Shown here piece by piece: positions 8,277 through 16,185 of a stretch of 64,000 nucleotides of DNA (positions are counted from its first letter, which is position 1; each line of letters opens with the position of its first letter). The DNA lies in assembly GCF_009618275.1 (NCBI RefSeq), contig NZ_WIAD01000005.1, positions 1 through 64,000 on the forward strand, given 5' to 3'. The stretch comes from Roseimaritima sediminicola. GTDB taxonomy: Bacteria > Planctomycetota > Planctomycetia > Pirellulales > Pirellulaceae. Below the pieces are notes generated by a model that saw only the letters and a list, made by a program, of their open reading frames with translations, was not told the origin of the DNA and did no database searches. The translations under genes and the position numbers were made by a program.

Positions 8277-9914
8277 TTAGGCTTTGTCCGGTGGCGGGGC
8301 GTTGACCGTGTGGCCGATCGCGTAGGCCAGGCGGCCGATCATCGAAAAGTACACGAACAACGCGGCGATCGTGGCAAAGTAGACCATCACCACGGCCATC
8401 AGCGGCGGCATCATGAAACACACGATGTAGAAGAAGAACATGCCGAAGAACAGCACGCCCGAGGTCAGGTACAGCACGCCCCACTGGTCCTGACAGCGCG
8501 TGATGCTCTTGGTCACGTCGGCCGAGAACGGCGTGAACACGCTGTCCGAATCCAAGATCGAAATCAACACATAGGGAAACATCAGGAACAGCGAGAACAT
8601 CGTGATCATCACCGTGATCGGATGCAGGCCGAATACCAAGCCGCCCACGATCGCGGGCGGGCCGATGCAGATCGCCGCGGCGGTCCCCACCACGGCCAGT
8701 TCGTTGAACCATTCGGTCGGATCCATGTAGGGCCAGCTCTTCACGCTGCGGGCATTGTTCGAAACCGACTCCATGATCGAAAACCCGCAGGAGAACACGA
8801 ACGACCAGAAGAGCAAGTTCAGCAGGGCGGTCGGAATGACACCGACGAAGGCCAGGATCACCGAAGCGGCACCCACGGCCGTGCCCAGGATCGACAGCAA
8901 CAACCAGTGTATGGGGACCTGGGGGTCCAAGAAGATTTTGAAAACGCCGATCGCCCAGTTGCGAACGTCCGGGTTCTCGTAATCGTCCTCTTCTTCGCTG
9001 TCCGCCTCCTCGGCTTCTCGCAAGTATTCCTCGGCGCGCTTGCGATAGGGCAGCTCGTACTGCGGCGCCTCTTCGCCGGCGTCGCTGAAGTCGAAGACTT
9101 CGGCCTTCTCCAGATCCGGGCGATACACCGATTTGGGTTTCGGCGGGGCCGGGACCGTGATCTTGGTAAAGCAATCGTGGCACTTGACCTGTTTGCCAAC
9201 CTGGTCGCGGCGGGCGTAGGTGATCGAGCCGCAGATCGGACAATTCACGCGGAACTCGTCGGGGCCTTCCTCGGCGGTCGCGGCCAAGGGAGCGGCCGGC
9301 GGCGGGGTCGCGTCGGCGGCCGGCAGATCGGGCAGGGTAGGGAAGTCACCGCCGAACAGATCGAAGTCGCCGCCGCCGGATTCGCCGCTGGGAAAGTCGC
9401 CGCTGGGAAAGTCGCCATCGGGAAAGTCAGCAGCCGGAAAATCGCCATCGGGAAAGTCGCTGCTGGGACCTGGGCCCATCGGTGCGGCGGCCGAGGGGCC
9501 TCGAGGCGGAGCACTGGCGGCCGAACCGGTCGATGCCGGCTTGCTCGCAGCTGATGCCGGTTTGCTCGCAGCTGGTGCCCGTTTGTTCGCACCTGGTGAC
9601 GGTTTTCGCGCAGGTGGTGACGGTTTTCTTGCAGACGGGGACGGGGCCGCGGATTTGCCTGCCCCGGGCGGCTTTGCTGCAGCGGCGTCCTGCTTGTCCT
9701 GTGGGCCAGCCGCCGGCGGCAGGGGCTGGTCGAGGTTCAGCCAGTCGTCGTCATCGTTGCGGGCGGCGGCCACGCCGGGGACTTTGAAGTCCGCCGAACA
9801 GCGAGGGCAGCGCACCCGTTGGCCGACCGCAGAGGTCCGCACGCGCACGCTGCCCTGACACTTGGGGCAATTCAGCCGTAACGTTTCAGTCTCGCTCAAT
9901 GCCTGGCTCGCCAA
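8277..9914 (-). CDS. zinc-ribbon (MJ0042-type) membrane protein of unknown function
   Basis: This 545-residue protein has an N-terminal zinc ribbon with C16-C19 and C36-C39 (LRLNCPKCQG, VRCPRCSADFKVPG). A long Pro/Ala/Lys linker follows, then a short tandem DFPDGDFP/DFPSGDFP repeat. A second ribbon sits at about 218-248 (CPICGS, VKCHDC). The last ~220 residues contain about six membrane segments (for example GAASVILAFVGVIPTALLNL). Zinc-ribbon plus membrane proteins of this kind are common in planctomycetes, with unknown roles. The gene begins 25 bp after frr on the same strand, so it may be the third gene of a pyrH-frr operon. Confidence 0.75.
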   Translation of the reverse strand: MASQALSETETLRLNCPKCQGSVRVRTSAVGQRVRCPRCSADFKVPGVAAARNDDDDWLNLDQPLPPAAGPQDKQDAAAAKPPGAGKSAAPSPSARKPSPPARKPSPGANKRAPAASKPASAASKPASTGSAASAPPRGPSAAAPMGPGPSSDFPDGDFPAADFPDGDFPSGDFPSGESGGGDFDLFGGDFPTLPDLPAADATPPPAAPLAATAEEGPDEFRVNCPICGSITYARRDQVGKQVKCHDCFTKITVPAPPKPKSVYRPDLEKAEVFDFSDAGEEAPQYELPYRKRAEEYLREAEEADSEEEDDYENPDVRNWAIGVFKIFLDPQVPIHWLLLSILGTAVGAASVILAFVGVIPTALLNLLFWSFVFSCGFSIMESVSNNARSVKSWPYMDPTEWFNELAVVGTAAAICIGPPAIVGGLVFGLHPITVMITMFSLFLMFPYVLISILDSDSVFTPFSADVTKSITRCQDQWGVLYLTSGVLFFGMFFFYIVCFMMPPLMAVVMVYFATIAALFVYFSMIGRLAYAIGHTVNAPPPDKA

Positions 9915-9939
9915 CGGTTAGGCGGCCACCGAACTCGCC

Positions 9940-10506
9940 CTACTGTTCAAGAACTTCGGCTTCCCTCGCCTTGGCTGCTTCGGTGACCTGGGCTTCGTAT
10001 TTCTTGGTCAGCTCTTGAACGTCTTCTTTCAGTTTATCTCGATCGTCTTCGGAGAGGGTTTTTTCTTTTTCCGCCGCATCGGCGGCTTTGTTGGCATCGC
10101 GGCGGATGTTACGGATCGAGATCTTGGCGTCTTCGGCCAGTTCCTTGATTCGGGCGACCATTTTTTTGCGAACTTCGGTCGACAGCGGGGGGACGTTCAG
10201 GCGGATCAGCCGCCCATCGCTTTGCGGGTTCAGGCCCAGGTCGCCGGCGACGATCGCTTTCTCGATCTCTTTGATCGTGCCGGTATCGTAGGGCCGGATC
10301 ACGATCTGCTGGGGTTCGGGCGTGCCGATCGAGGCCAATTGTTTCAGCGGGGTCTGCGACCCATAGACTTCGACGCGCAGCGAATCGACCAGTCCCGCGT
10401 TGGCTCGGCCCGTGCGGATTCCGGCCAGGTTCTGCGTCAGAACGTTGACGGCTTTCTCCATCCGTTCTTCGGAATCCATCAGGATTTCATCGGTGGACAT
10501 CGACAT
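9940..10506 (-). CDS. frr: ribosome recycling factor
   Basis: This 188-residue protein starts MSMSTDEILMDSEERMEKAV and continues with GIRTGRANAGLVDSLRVEVYG, the hallmark of RRF. It ends with the typical coiled-coil helix (KLKEDVQELTKKYEAQV). It splits post-termination ribosomes together with EF-G. The open frame continues upstream to 10983, but that part lies inside pyrH in another frame. The ATG at 10506 matches the known RRF N-terminus. It lies 35 bp after pyrH, the usual pyrH-frr arrangement. Confidence 0.96.
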   Translation of the reverse strand: MSMSTDEILMDSEERMEKAVNVLTQNLAGIRTGRANAGLVDSLRVEVYGSQTPLKQLASIGTPEPQQIVIRPYDTGTIKEIEKAIVAGDLGLNPQSDGRLIRLNVPPLSTEVRKKMVARIKELAEDAKISIRNIRRDANKAADAAEKEKTLSEDDRDKLKEDVQELTKKYEAQVTEAAKAREAEVLEQ

Positions 10507-10541
10507 AGGTGTCTTCCTTCTATTGACCAGAGGGTGGTGAA

Positions 10542-11309
10542 TTACTGAGCGGGTTTGGGGCCGATCCAGGTACCGACGCTCTCGCCGGCAACCGCTTTGA
10601 CGATATTGCCGGTTTTGTTGAAATTGAATACCAGGATCGGCGTGCCGTGTTCGCGGCACAGGGCGATCGCGGTCGCATCCATGACGCGGAGATTCTTCTC
10701 GATGACTTCCGCATAGTCCAGCGTTTCGTACATCACCGCGTGCGGGTTTTTCTCGGGGTCTTCGCTGTACACGCCATCGACCCGGGTGGCTTTGAGGACG
10801 ACATCGGCGTTCAATTCTAACGCACGCTGGGCCGCTGCGGTGTCGGTCGTGACGAAGGGGCTGCCGATGCCGGCGGCCAGGATCACCACCCGCCCCTTGC
10901 TCAGATGCCGATCGGCGCGGCGGCGGATGAACCGTTCGCAGATCGTGTCCATGCTGAGCGCCGACATCACCCGCGTCTGGCAACCGGCCGCTTCCAGGGC
11001 GTCCTGCAGGGCCAGGGCGTTGATCGTCGTGGCCAGCATGCCCATGTAGTGTGCGGTGGCTTCCTGGACGCTGTTGGTGCGTCCCGAGAACTGGGCGCCG
11101 CGAAGGATATTGCCGCCGCCGATCACCACGGCGATCTCGCAGCCGCTGTCCATCGCGGCGCGGATCTGAGAAGCGATCTGCGCGACCTCGTCGCCGCTGA
11201 TCCCGCGGTCGCCCGCCGCCGAAAGGGTCTCGCCGCTGAGCTTCAGGACGACGCGGCGGTATCGCAGTGGAAGCGGGCTCGAAGGATCCGAATCAGCCGA
11301 CTGGGACAT
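10542..11309 (-). CDS. pyrH: UMP kinase
   Basis: This 255-residue amino-acid-kinase-fold enzyme phosphorylates UMP to UDP. It has [13 protein letters not shown], the [10 protein letters not shown] phosphate-binding loop (62-71), [20 protein letters not shown], and the [22 protein letters not shown] segment of bacterial PyrH. The ATG at 11309 was chosen because homology begins right after a short Ser-rich leader. The longer frame up to 11537 runs into repeat DNA. It is the first gene of a pyrH-frr pair. Confidence 0.95.
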   Translation of the reverse strand: MSQSADSDPSSPLPLRYRRVVLKLSGETLSAAGDRGISGDEVAQIASQIRAAMDSGCEIAVVIGGGNILRGAQFSGRTNSVQEATAHYMGMLATTINALALQDALEAAGCQTRVMSALSMDTICERFIRRRADRHLSKGRVVILAAGIGSPFVTTDTAAAQRALELNADVVLKATRVDGVYSEDPEKNPHAVMYETLDYAEVIEKNLRVMDATAIALCREHGTPILVFNFNKTGNIVKAVAGESVGTWIGPKPAQ

Positions 11310-11647
11310 GTGGGGCTCGGGCAGCAGGGGAGAACTGGCAAGGAACGAAGGGTCGGCCGGTATGTTAAGCCAAACGCCCAGCCGCTCCCAGGTCCCACCC
11401 CCGATCGTACCAGCCGCCGGGACGCGAGGGTACGGTTCCTGCAGGCCCGCCAGGAAGAACCGTGGGCTAGTGCCCAATGCCACTTCCTTTGTAGCGGAAC
11501 GGCGCGAGCCGTCCGGTTTTGCGGTGCGAACCTTCACACACCGGGCGGCTTGCGCCGCTCCGCTAACGCTTCAATCGCAAGCGATGGTGAAAGTAGATGG
11601 CATTGGGCTTGCGCCCTGCGGCTGATGTGTCTATTAGCCGCTGGCGC
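11310..11647. repeat. gene-free repeat region, left flank (153-bp module A)
   Basis: No gene is supported. Positions 11474-11626 form a module that begins CCAATGCCACTTCC and ends GGCATTGGG plus GCGCCCTGCGGCTGAT, so it has inverted ends. The same 153-bp module recurs at 12346-12498, at an offset of 872 bp. It contains small palindromes such as GCGGAACGGCGCGAGCCG. Confidence 0.65.
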
Positions 11648-12337
11648 GCTAGCGTCCGGTTCTGTGCTCTGGCGCCTGCCGCAACGCGCTGAATCGCGAA
11701 GCGATGGCAGTTGATAGCCTCGGATGCCAATCCGAGGTAGGAGCCCCCCAAGATACGTCGGGAGTCGCGGAGCGACGGCAGTCGTTTGTGCTCGTGCCTT
11801 ACAGCGTCCATCGAAGAATTGCGTCGCGCAAGCCAAAGGTCGTCGCTTCGCGACTATCCATGGGGTGGGGTGTGGCCGACCTGGGATTAGCATCCCAGGC
11901 TATCGACGGTCGTTGCTTCGCAACTGGCGATTCTCTTGCGATCCCCCAATAGTAGCTCGGCTGTCCTCAGCCGAGTCACGATCGAACCGTGGGCTAGCGT
12001 CCGGTTCTGTGGTCTGTCGCCTGCCGCAACGCGCTGAATCGCGAAGCGATGGCGGTTGATAGCCTCGGATGCCAATCCGAGGTAGGAGCCCCCCAAGATA
12101 CGTCGGGAGTCGCGGAGCGACGGCAGTCGTTTGTGCCCGTGCCTTACAGCGTCCATCGAAGAATTGCGTCGCGCAAGCCAAAGGTCGTCGCTTCGCGACT
12201 ATCCATGGGGTGGGGTGTGGCCGACCTGGGATTAGCATCCCAGGCTATCGACGGTCGTTGCTTCGCAACTGGCGATCCTCTTGCGAGCCCCCAATAGTAG
12301 CTCGGCTGTCCTCAGCCGAGTCACGATCGAACCGTGG
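11648..12337. repeat. 345-bp tandem duplication (two units)
   Basis: Two direct units, 11648-11992 and 11993-12337, are almost identical, each starting GCTAGCGTCCGGTTCTGTG. They differ at only a handful of bases, for example GTGCTC/GTGGTC and GTGCTCG/GTGCCCG. Each unit is made of hairpins: GCCTCGGATGCCAATCCGAGG, CCTGGGATTAGCATCCCAGG, CTCGGCTGTCCTCAGCCGAG, and scattered GCGAAGCGATGG / GCTTCGCGAC motifs. The low divergence points to a recent duplication. Confidence 0.8.
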
Positions 12338-12537
12338 GCTAGCGTCCAATGCCACTTCCTTTGTAGCGGAACGGCGCGAGCCGTCCGGTTTTGCGGTGCG
12401 AACCTTCACACACCGGGCGGCTTGCGCCGCTCCGCTAACGCTTCAATCGCAAGCGATGGTGAAAGTAGATGGCATTGGGCTCGCGCCCTGCGGCTGATCG
12501 AACCGAGGGCTTGCGCCCTGCGGCTAATAACCGGGGG
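12338..12537. repeat. right flank of the tandem repeat (second copy of module A)
   Basis: Positions 12346-12498 repeat the 153-bp module seen at 11474-11626. After it the phrase GGGCTTGCGCCCTGCGGCT occurs once more, ending at the stop of the next gene. Confidence 0.65.
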
Positions 12538-13938
12538 CTACTCCATCGGGCGCAGGCAATACCGATTGGCCATGCTGATTCCGGAAACGATCGCGCCGAC
12601 GATGCCCACGAAACCCTGGTCGGTGCCGCATAGGTACAGGTTGTCGACGTGGGTGGTGCCGTCGAGTTGCTTCTCCGGTGCTCCGTAGACGGCGCCGTTG
12701 TCGTGCCAGGTGAAGCGGCGGATGGTTTTGGGCGTGAACACGTCGGCATCGATTACGTGCCGCCGGAAGTCCGGCATGAAGCGAATCGCCGACTCGATCG
12801 CCGCGTCCTGCTGGACCACCTTTTCGGCCCGGTACGCTTTGTCCGACAGCGCGCACCAACGGTCGTGGTCGGCCAGGGTGGTGATGCGAATGATGCCGTC
12901 GGGCAGGCTGCCTTCGTCCGGCGCGTAGGCATAGTTGTTGGGCGAGCAGACGACGCCGGTGCGGACATCGCACAGCCCGGTTTCGGGCCGCTGCCAGTGA
13001 AACCGCTCGCTGTCGTTGTAGAACAGGATCGTGCGATCGAAGCCCAGTTGCTGGGGTTGTTTGTCGAGGATCGAAATCGATTCGATAAAGGACAGCTGCC
13101 CCGCTTTGGCGACTTCCGCCTCGGTGATGTCGTCGCACAGCCGCAAGGTTTCGATCGCGCCGGCCGAAGACAGGATTCGGCGGCCCTCCAGTTCGGTGCC
13201 ATCGTCCAGGACGACGCCGGTGGCGTGGCCATCTTCGACGTGGATCCGCGAGACACCGCTGCGGAGTTTCAGTTCGCCGCCCAGGCCGCGGAACTTGCGA
13301 ACCAGGTTTTTCAAGATCAGCCGCACGCCCTTGAACGGCCGGGCGAACCCTTCCAGGTAGCAGGCGCGGAACATGATGCAGAACTGGCCAAAGTCCATGT
13401 CGTTCTGCCGCGCATTGCCGTACCACATCAGCGGGCACAGCAGCATTTCCACCAGCAACGGTTCGCTGATGCATTCGGCCAAGACCTCCCGCGAGGAACG
13501 CAGAAAGTCCGGGTTGTCGCCGTCGAGGTCGTCGTAATCCAGCAGGCGGCCGACCACGCGGTCGTAACCGTCGACCTGATCCGGGAAGTGTTCGGCGATC
13601 TCGCTGCGGAGCAGTTCGGCGTCGTTGCCGAACTGCAGCGAGACGCCGGGGAAGCGGATCTCCGAACCGAGCTGTTCGGCCAGTTGAAAATCGTCCCACC
13701 GCAGCCGCAGTTGACGCAGCAGTTTCGGCAGCGGGCCGGTCTTGGTGCCTTTGCGCGAAAAGTTCGTCATCGCATGCAAGCCGACGTCGTAGTCGCGGCC
13801 GTTCATGCGATAGAACGAGTTGAGGCCTCCGATCGTGTAGTGGCGCTCGAGGATGCAGACGCGTTGGTCGAAGTGAGCCAGCCGGATTCCGGCCGCCAAC
13901 CCGCTCATCCCCGCGCCGATGATGATCGTGTCGTACAT
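12538..13938 (-). CDS. FAD-dependent oxidoreductase of the phytoene desaturase/CrtI type
   Basis: This 466-residue flavoprotein begins with a Rossmann FAD motif (IIIGAGMSGLAAGIRLA, residues 5-21) and the CILERHYTIGGLNSFY segment typical of CrtI/carotenoid isomerase relatives. It ends with NLYLCGTDQGFVGIVGAIVSG, the closing FAD motif. The family desaturates or isomerises long polyene or acyl chains, but the substrate cannot be read from the sequence. The gene begins 2 bp after an acyl carrier protein gene and follows a ketosynthase. That context suggests it acts on an ACP-bound or ACP-derived acyl chain rather than on phytoene. Confidence 0.8.
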   Translation of the reverse strand: MYDTIIIGAGMSGLAAGIRLAHFDQRVCILERHYTIGGLNSFYRMNGRDYDVGLHAMTNFSRKGTKTGPLPKLLRQLRLRWDDFQLAEQLGSEIRFPGVSLQFGNDAELLRSEIAEHFPDQVDGYDRVVGRLLDYDDLDGDNPDFLRSSREVLAECISEPLLVEMLLCPLMWYGNARQNDMDFGQFCIMFRACYLEGFARPFKGVRLILKNLVRKFRGLGGELKLRSGVSRIHVEDGHATGVVLDDGTELEGRRILSSAGAIETLRLCDDITEAEVAKAGQLSFIESISILDKQPQQLGFDRTILFYNDSERFHWQRPETGLCDVRTGVVCSPNNYAYAPDEGSLPDGIIRITTLADHDRWCALSDKAYRAEKVVQQDAAIESAIRFMPDFRRHVIDADVFTPKTIRRFTWHDNGAVYGAPEKQLDGTTHVDNLYLCGTDQGFVGIVGAIVSGISMANRYCLRPME

Positions 13939-13940
13939 CG

Positions 13941-14201
13941 TCAGTTCTTGACGATGTCACGCATCTTGGGTTCCAGGTAGGCAACCGTGCTGGCCATGCT
14001 GGCCAGTTGCGGATAATCCTCCTCGGGGACCTGGACGCGGTGCCGCTTGCGCAGTTCCATCACGATGTCCAGGAAGTCCATGCTGTCCAGTTCCAGCTGG
14101 TCGCGGAACGATTTCTCGTCGTCCAGGTCGCCCAGGTCTTCATCGGGAGCGATGTCTTCGAGAATGTCGATGATCTCTTCGCGAATTTCGTCGTTGGTCA
14201 T
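13941..14201 (-). CDS. acyl carrier protein
   Basis: This is an 86-residue acidic protein with the ACP phosphopantetheine motif LELDSMDFLDIVMELRKR; the serine of DSMD (around residue 40) is the attachment site. It starts MTNDEIREEIIDILEDIAPDED. It lies between the ketosynthase (67 bp upstream) and the CrtI-like oxidoreductase (2 bp downstream), so it is probably the dedicated carrier of this pathway rather than the housekeeping AcpP. That role is an inference from position. Confidence 0.88.
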   Translation of the reverse strand: MTNDEIREEIIDILEDIAPDEDLGDLDDEKSFRDQLELDSMDFLDIVMELRKRHRVQVPEEDYPQLASMASTVAYLEPKMRDIVKN

Positions 14202-14268
14202 TGTGTTTGTGCCGCGTCTCAGAAAACGCGTTACTGGTTCAAGGGGAAAGGGAAACGGGTGTTGAACA

Positions 14269-15543
14269 TTAATAACGGCGGATGATGACGACCGAATTGA
14301 TCCCCAGCATGCCGAACGAATTGTTCAGGATGTATTCGACCCCGCCAAGCTCCTGCGGCTCGTTCAGGACCAGTCCGTCGAGGGCGCAGTCGGGATCCAG
14401 ATTGTCGACGTTGATCGTCGGATGGCAAACCCCATCCTTGAAGGCGGGCAGGTTGCCGGCCAATTCCAGAGCTCCGGCCGCGCCCATCGCGTGCCCGATG
14501 TAGCTCTTGGTGTTGTTGAAGTGGACACGTTTGCAGCCGGCAAACACTTCCCGCAGGGCCTGGCATTCCTGGGCGTCGCCGCTGGTGGTGCCCGTGGCAT
14601 GGGTGCTGACGATGTCCATCTGGCCGGCCTCGAGCCCGGCTCGCCGCAGGGCCAAGCGCACGCACTGGGCTTGCCGCTCGGGGTTGGGCAGCACGAAGTC
14701 GGTGGCGTCGGTGTTGATCGCGTATCCGACCAGTTCGCCGTAGATCTCCGCGCCGCGCGCCTTGGCATCGCTCAGCCGTTCCAGGACGTACACACAGCCG
14801 CCTTCGGCCACGACGATCCCGTTGCGCTCCGTGTCGAACGGCCGCGACGCCTCGGCCGGGTTGTCGTGCACGGCCAACGCACCCTGGCTGTTGAAGCTGG
14901 CGAAGATGCCAAAGGTGTGGATCGATTCGCTGGTTCCCCCGGCCAGGGCCACGTCGCATTCGTCCAGCCGCAGCATCTGGGCGCCCTGGATCAAGCCCGC
15001 GTTGCCGGCGGCACAGGCGGCCCCGATCGTGTAGTGCGGCCCGGTGATGCCCATGTTCAGAGCGATCTCGCCGGCGGGGTTGTTGGCCACGGTGCGGGGG
15101 TTGTGGTGGTGCGACCAGTAGTCCGTGTTGTAGTCGTAACCCTTGATCTCGTGGATCTCGTTTTCGGTTTCGACGTTGCCGTGTTCGGTGACGCCGATAT
15201 AGATCCCGACCCGCGAGCGATCGACGTTGTCCCAGTCCAGGCCGCTGTGCCCGACCGCTTCGCCGGCGGCGTAAACCCCGACGCTGCCGGCTCGAGTCCC
15301 GCGGCGGATCTCTTTGCGAGTCTGGTACTTGCGCGTGTCGTAGTCGCAGATTCCGGCCAGGGTCTTGCCGAAATAACGGATCTCATACGGCTGCACGCCA
15401 CTGCGGCCTTCCAGCAGCGCAGCGCGATACGACGCCCAGTCGTTGCCGTTGGGGGCCGTCAATCCGACGCCCGTAATCACGACTCGTTGTTGGTCCGGCA
15501 ATTGGTGCGACGAGGGCAGGGACGAAGGATCCGGTGCGATCAC
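14269..15543 (-). CDS. beta-ketoacyl-ACP synthase (FabF-like)
   Basis: This thiolase-fold condensing enzyme has RVVITGVGLTAPNGNDW at the start of the core, the active-site cysteine in YTIGAACAAGNAG (Cys177 from this start), histidine in STHATGTTSGD, and the second histidine in KSYIGHAMGAAGALE, giving a complete Cys-His-His triad. It extends an ACP-bound acyl chain with malonyl-ACP. GTG at 15543 was chosen as start. The frame stays open up to 15774, but that extension reads through a palindromic repeat and does not resemble a KAS N-terminus. The real start may be a few codons away. It heads a three-gene operon with the ACP and the CrtI-like enzyme. Confidence 0.88.
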   Translation of the reverse strand: MIAPDPSSLPSSHQLPDQQRVVITGVGLTAPNGNDWASYRAALLEGRSGVQPYEIRYFGKTLAGICDYDTRKYQTRKEIRRGTRAGSVGVYAAGEAVGHSGLDWDNVDRSRVGIYIGVTEHGNVETENEIHEIKGYDYNTDYWSHHHNPRTVANNPAGEIALNMGITGPHYTIGAACAAGNAGLIQGAQMLRLDECDVALAGGTSESIHTFGIFASFNSQGALAVHDNPAEASRPFDTERNGIVVAEGGCVYVLERLSDAKARGAEIYGELVGYAINTDATDFVLPNPERQAQCVRLALRRAGLEAGQMDIVSTHATGTTSGDAQECQALREVFAGCKRVHFNNTKSYIGHAMGAAGALELAGNLPAFKDGVCHPTINVDNLDPDCALDGLVLNEPQELGGVEYILNNSFGMLGINSVVIIRRY

Positions 15544-15723
15544 AGGGACCTTTGGAGGGGAAAGAAAGGAAAGCTGCGAGCCAAAAAAACCAAAAACAAT
15601 CAGCCGCAAAGCTACAAGGTTTATACCGAATTGACAACCAGCAGGCGCGCAGCCGCAGTCGGGCCGCCGGAGACACGCCCGTAAGGCGATAGAGAGCGGA
15701 GCGGGAGAGGGAACGGAGCGGGA

Positions 15724-15790
15724 GATTGCAAATTGCACACTGCAAATTTCAAATTTCAAATTTGCAGTGTTCAATTTGCAATTTGCAATC
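15724..15790. repeat. 67-bp AT-rich palindrome of heptad-like units
   Basis: GATTGCAAATTG...ACTGCAAATTT on the left pairs with AAATTTGCAGT...CAATTTGCAATC on the right, with one mismatch and one extra 7-bp unit (TTTGCAA). The centre repeats CAAATTT. It sits in a GC-rich genome and is therefore conspicuous. Confidence 0.65.
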
Positions 15791-15810
15791 CCCGCCCTCG
15801 CCAGGAGGTT

Positions 15811-16135
15811 GGATCTGAAATCTGCCGGCTCTAACGGATTCTATGGTTGGGAACGAATGTTCCCAAATCGCGGAGCGATTGATTGTGGTAGCCCCAAAGC
15901 GCGAGCCCGGGGAAACCGGAATGAACGTAAGCGAAAGCCCTGGAAGGGCGACATGAAGGATCGCATCAGATTTCATGCCGTCCCTCTGGGACTGGCGCGC
16001 GGTTGTGGGGGCGGCACCCCAGGCTCGCGCCTGGGGCTACCACATGTCGCCACTGCCGTGGCTGCTGCGCCCCGAGCTTCGCACGCCATGCATAGATTCC
16101 GCCGGAGTCAGCAAATCTCAAATCTAGCACCGTCC
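15811..16135. mobile_element. TIR-bounded repeat element A (about 325 bp, non-coding)
   Basis: The left end reads ATCTGAAATCTGCCGGCTCT then AACGGATTCTATG. The right end reads CATAGATTCCGCCGGAGTC then AGCAAATCTCAAATCT, an imperfect inverted copy. The ends are flanked by near-direct repeats ATCTSAAATCT. The inside holds hairpins (GGGAACGAATGTTCCC; a GGTAGCCCC...GGGGCTACC pair), and the inner right part (16038-16126) is shared with element B at 19.7 kb. No coding frame is supported. Confidence 0.6.
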
Positions 16136-16185
16136 GAACTCGCCACTCGCCACTAACAACCATCAACCATCAACCATCAACCAAC
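16136..16185. repeat. short heptanucleotide array (ACTCGCC)n-(ATCAACC)n
   Basis: Two ACTCGCC units are followed by CACTAAC and three ATCAACC units. It is the reverse complement of the longer array at 19208-19442 and lies in the same relation to the neighbouring element. The stop codon of the next gene (TGA) lies inside it. Confidence 0.7.

Noticed and set aside
10507-10983. N-terminal extension of frr by about 159 residues
   Set aside because: This part is inside pyrH in another frame. RRF homology begins exactly at the ATG at 10506.
11704-12297. Several overlapping open frames of 80-140 residues in the tandem repeat
   Set aside because: They exist in multiple frames on both strands because of repeated GC-rich hairpins. 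No ribosome-binding sites or conserved motifs.
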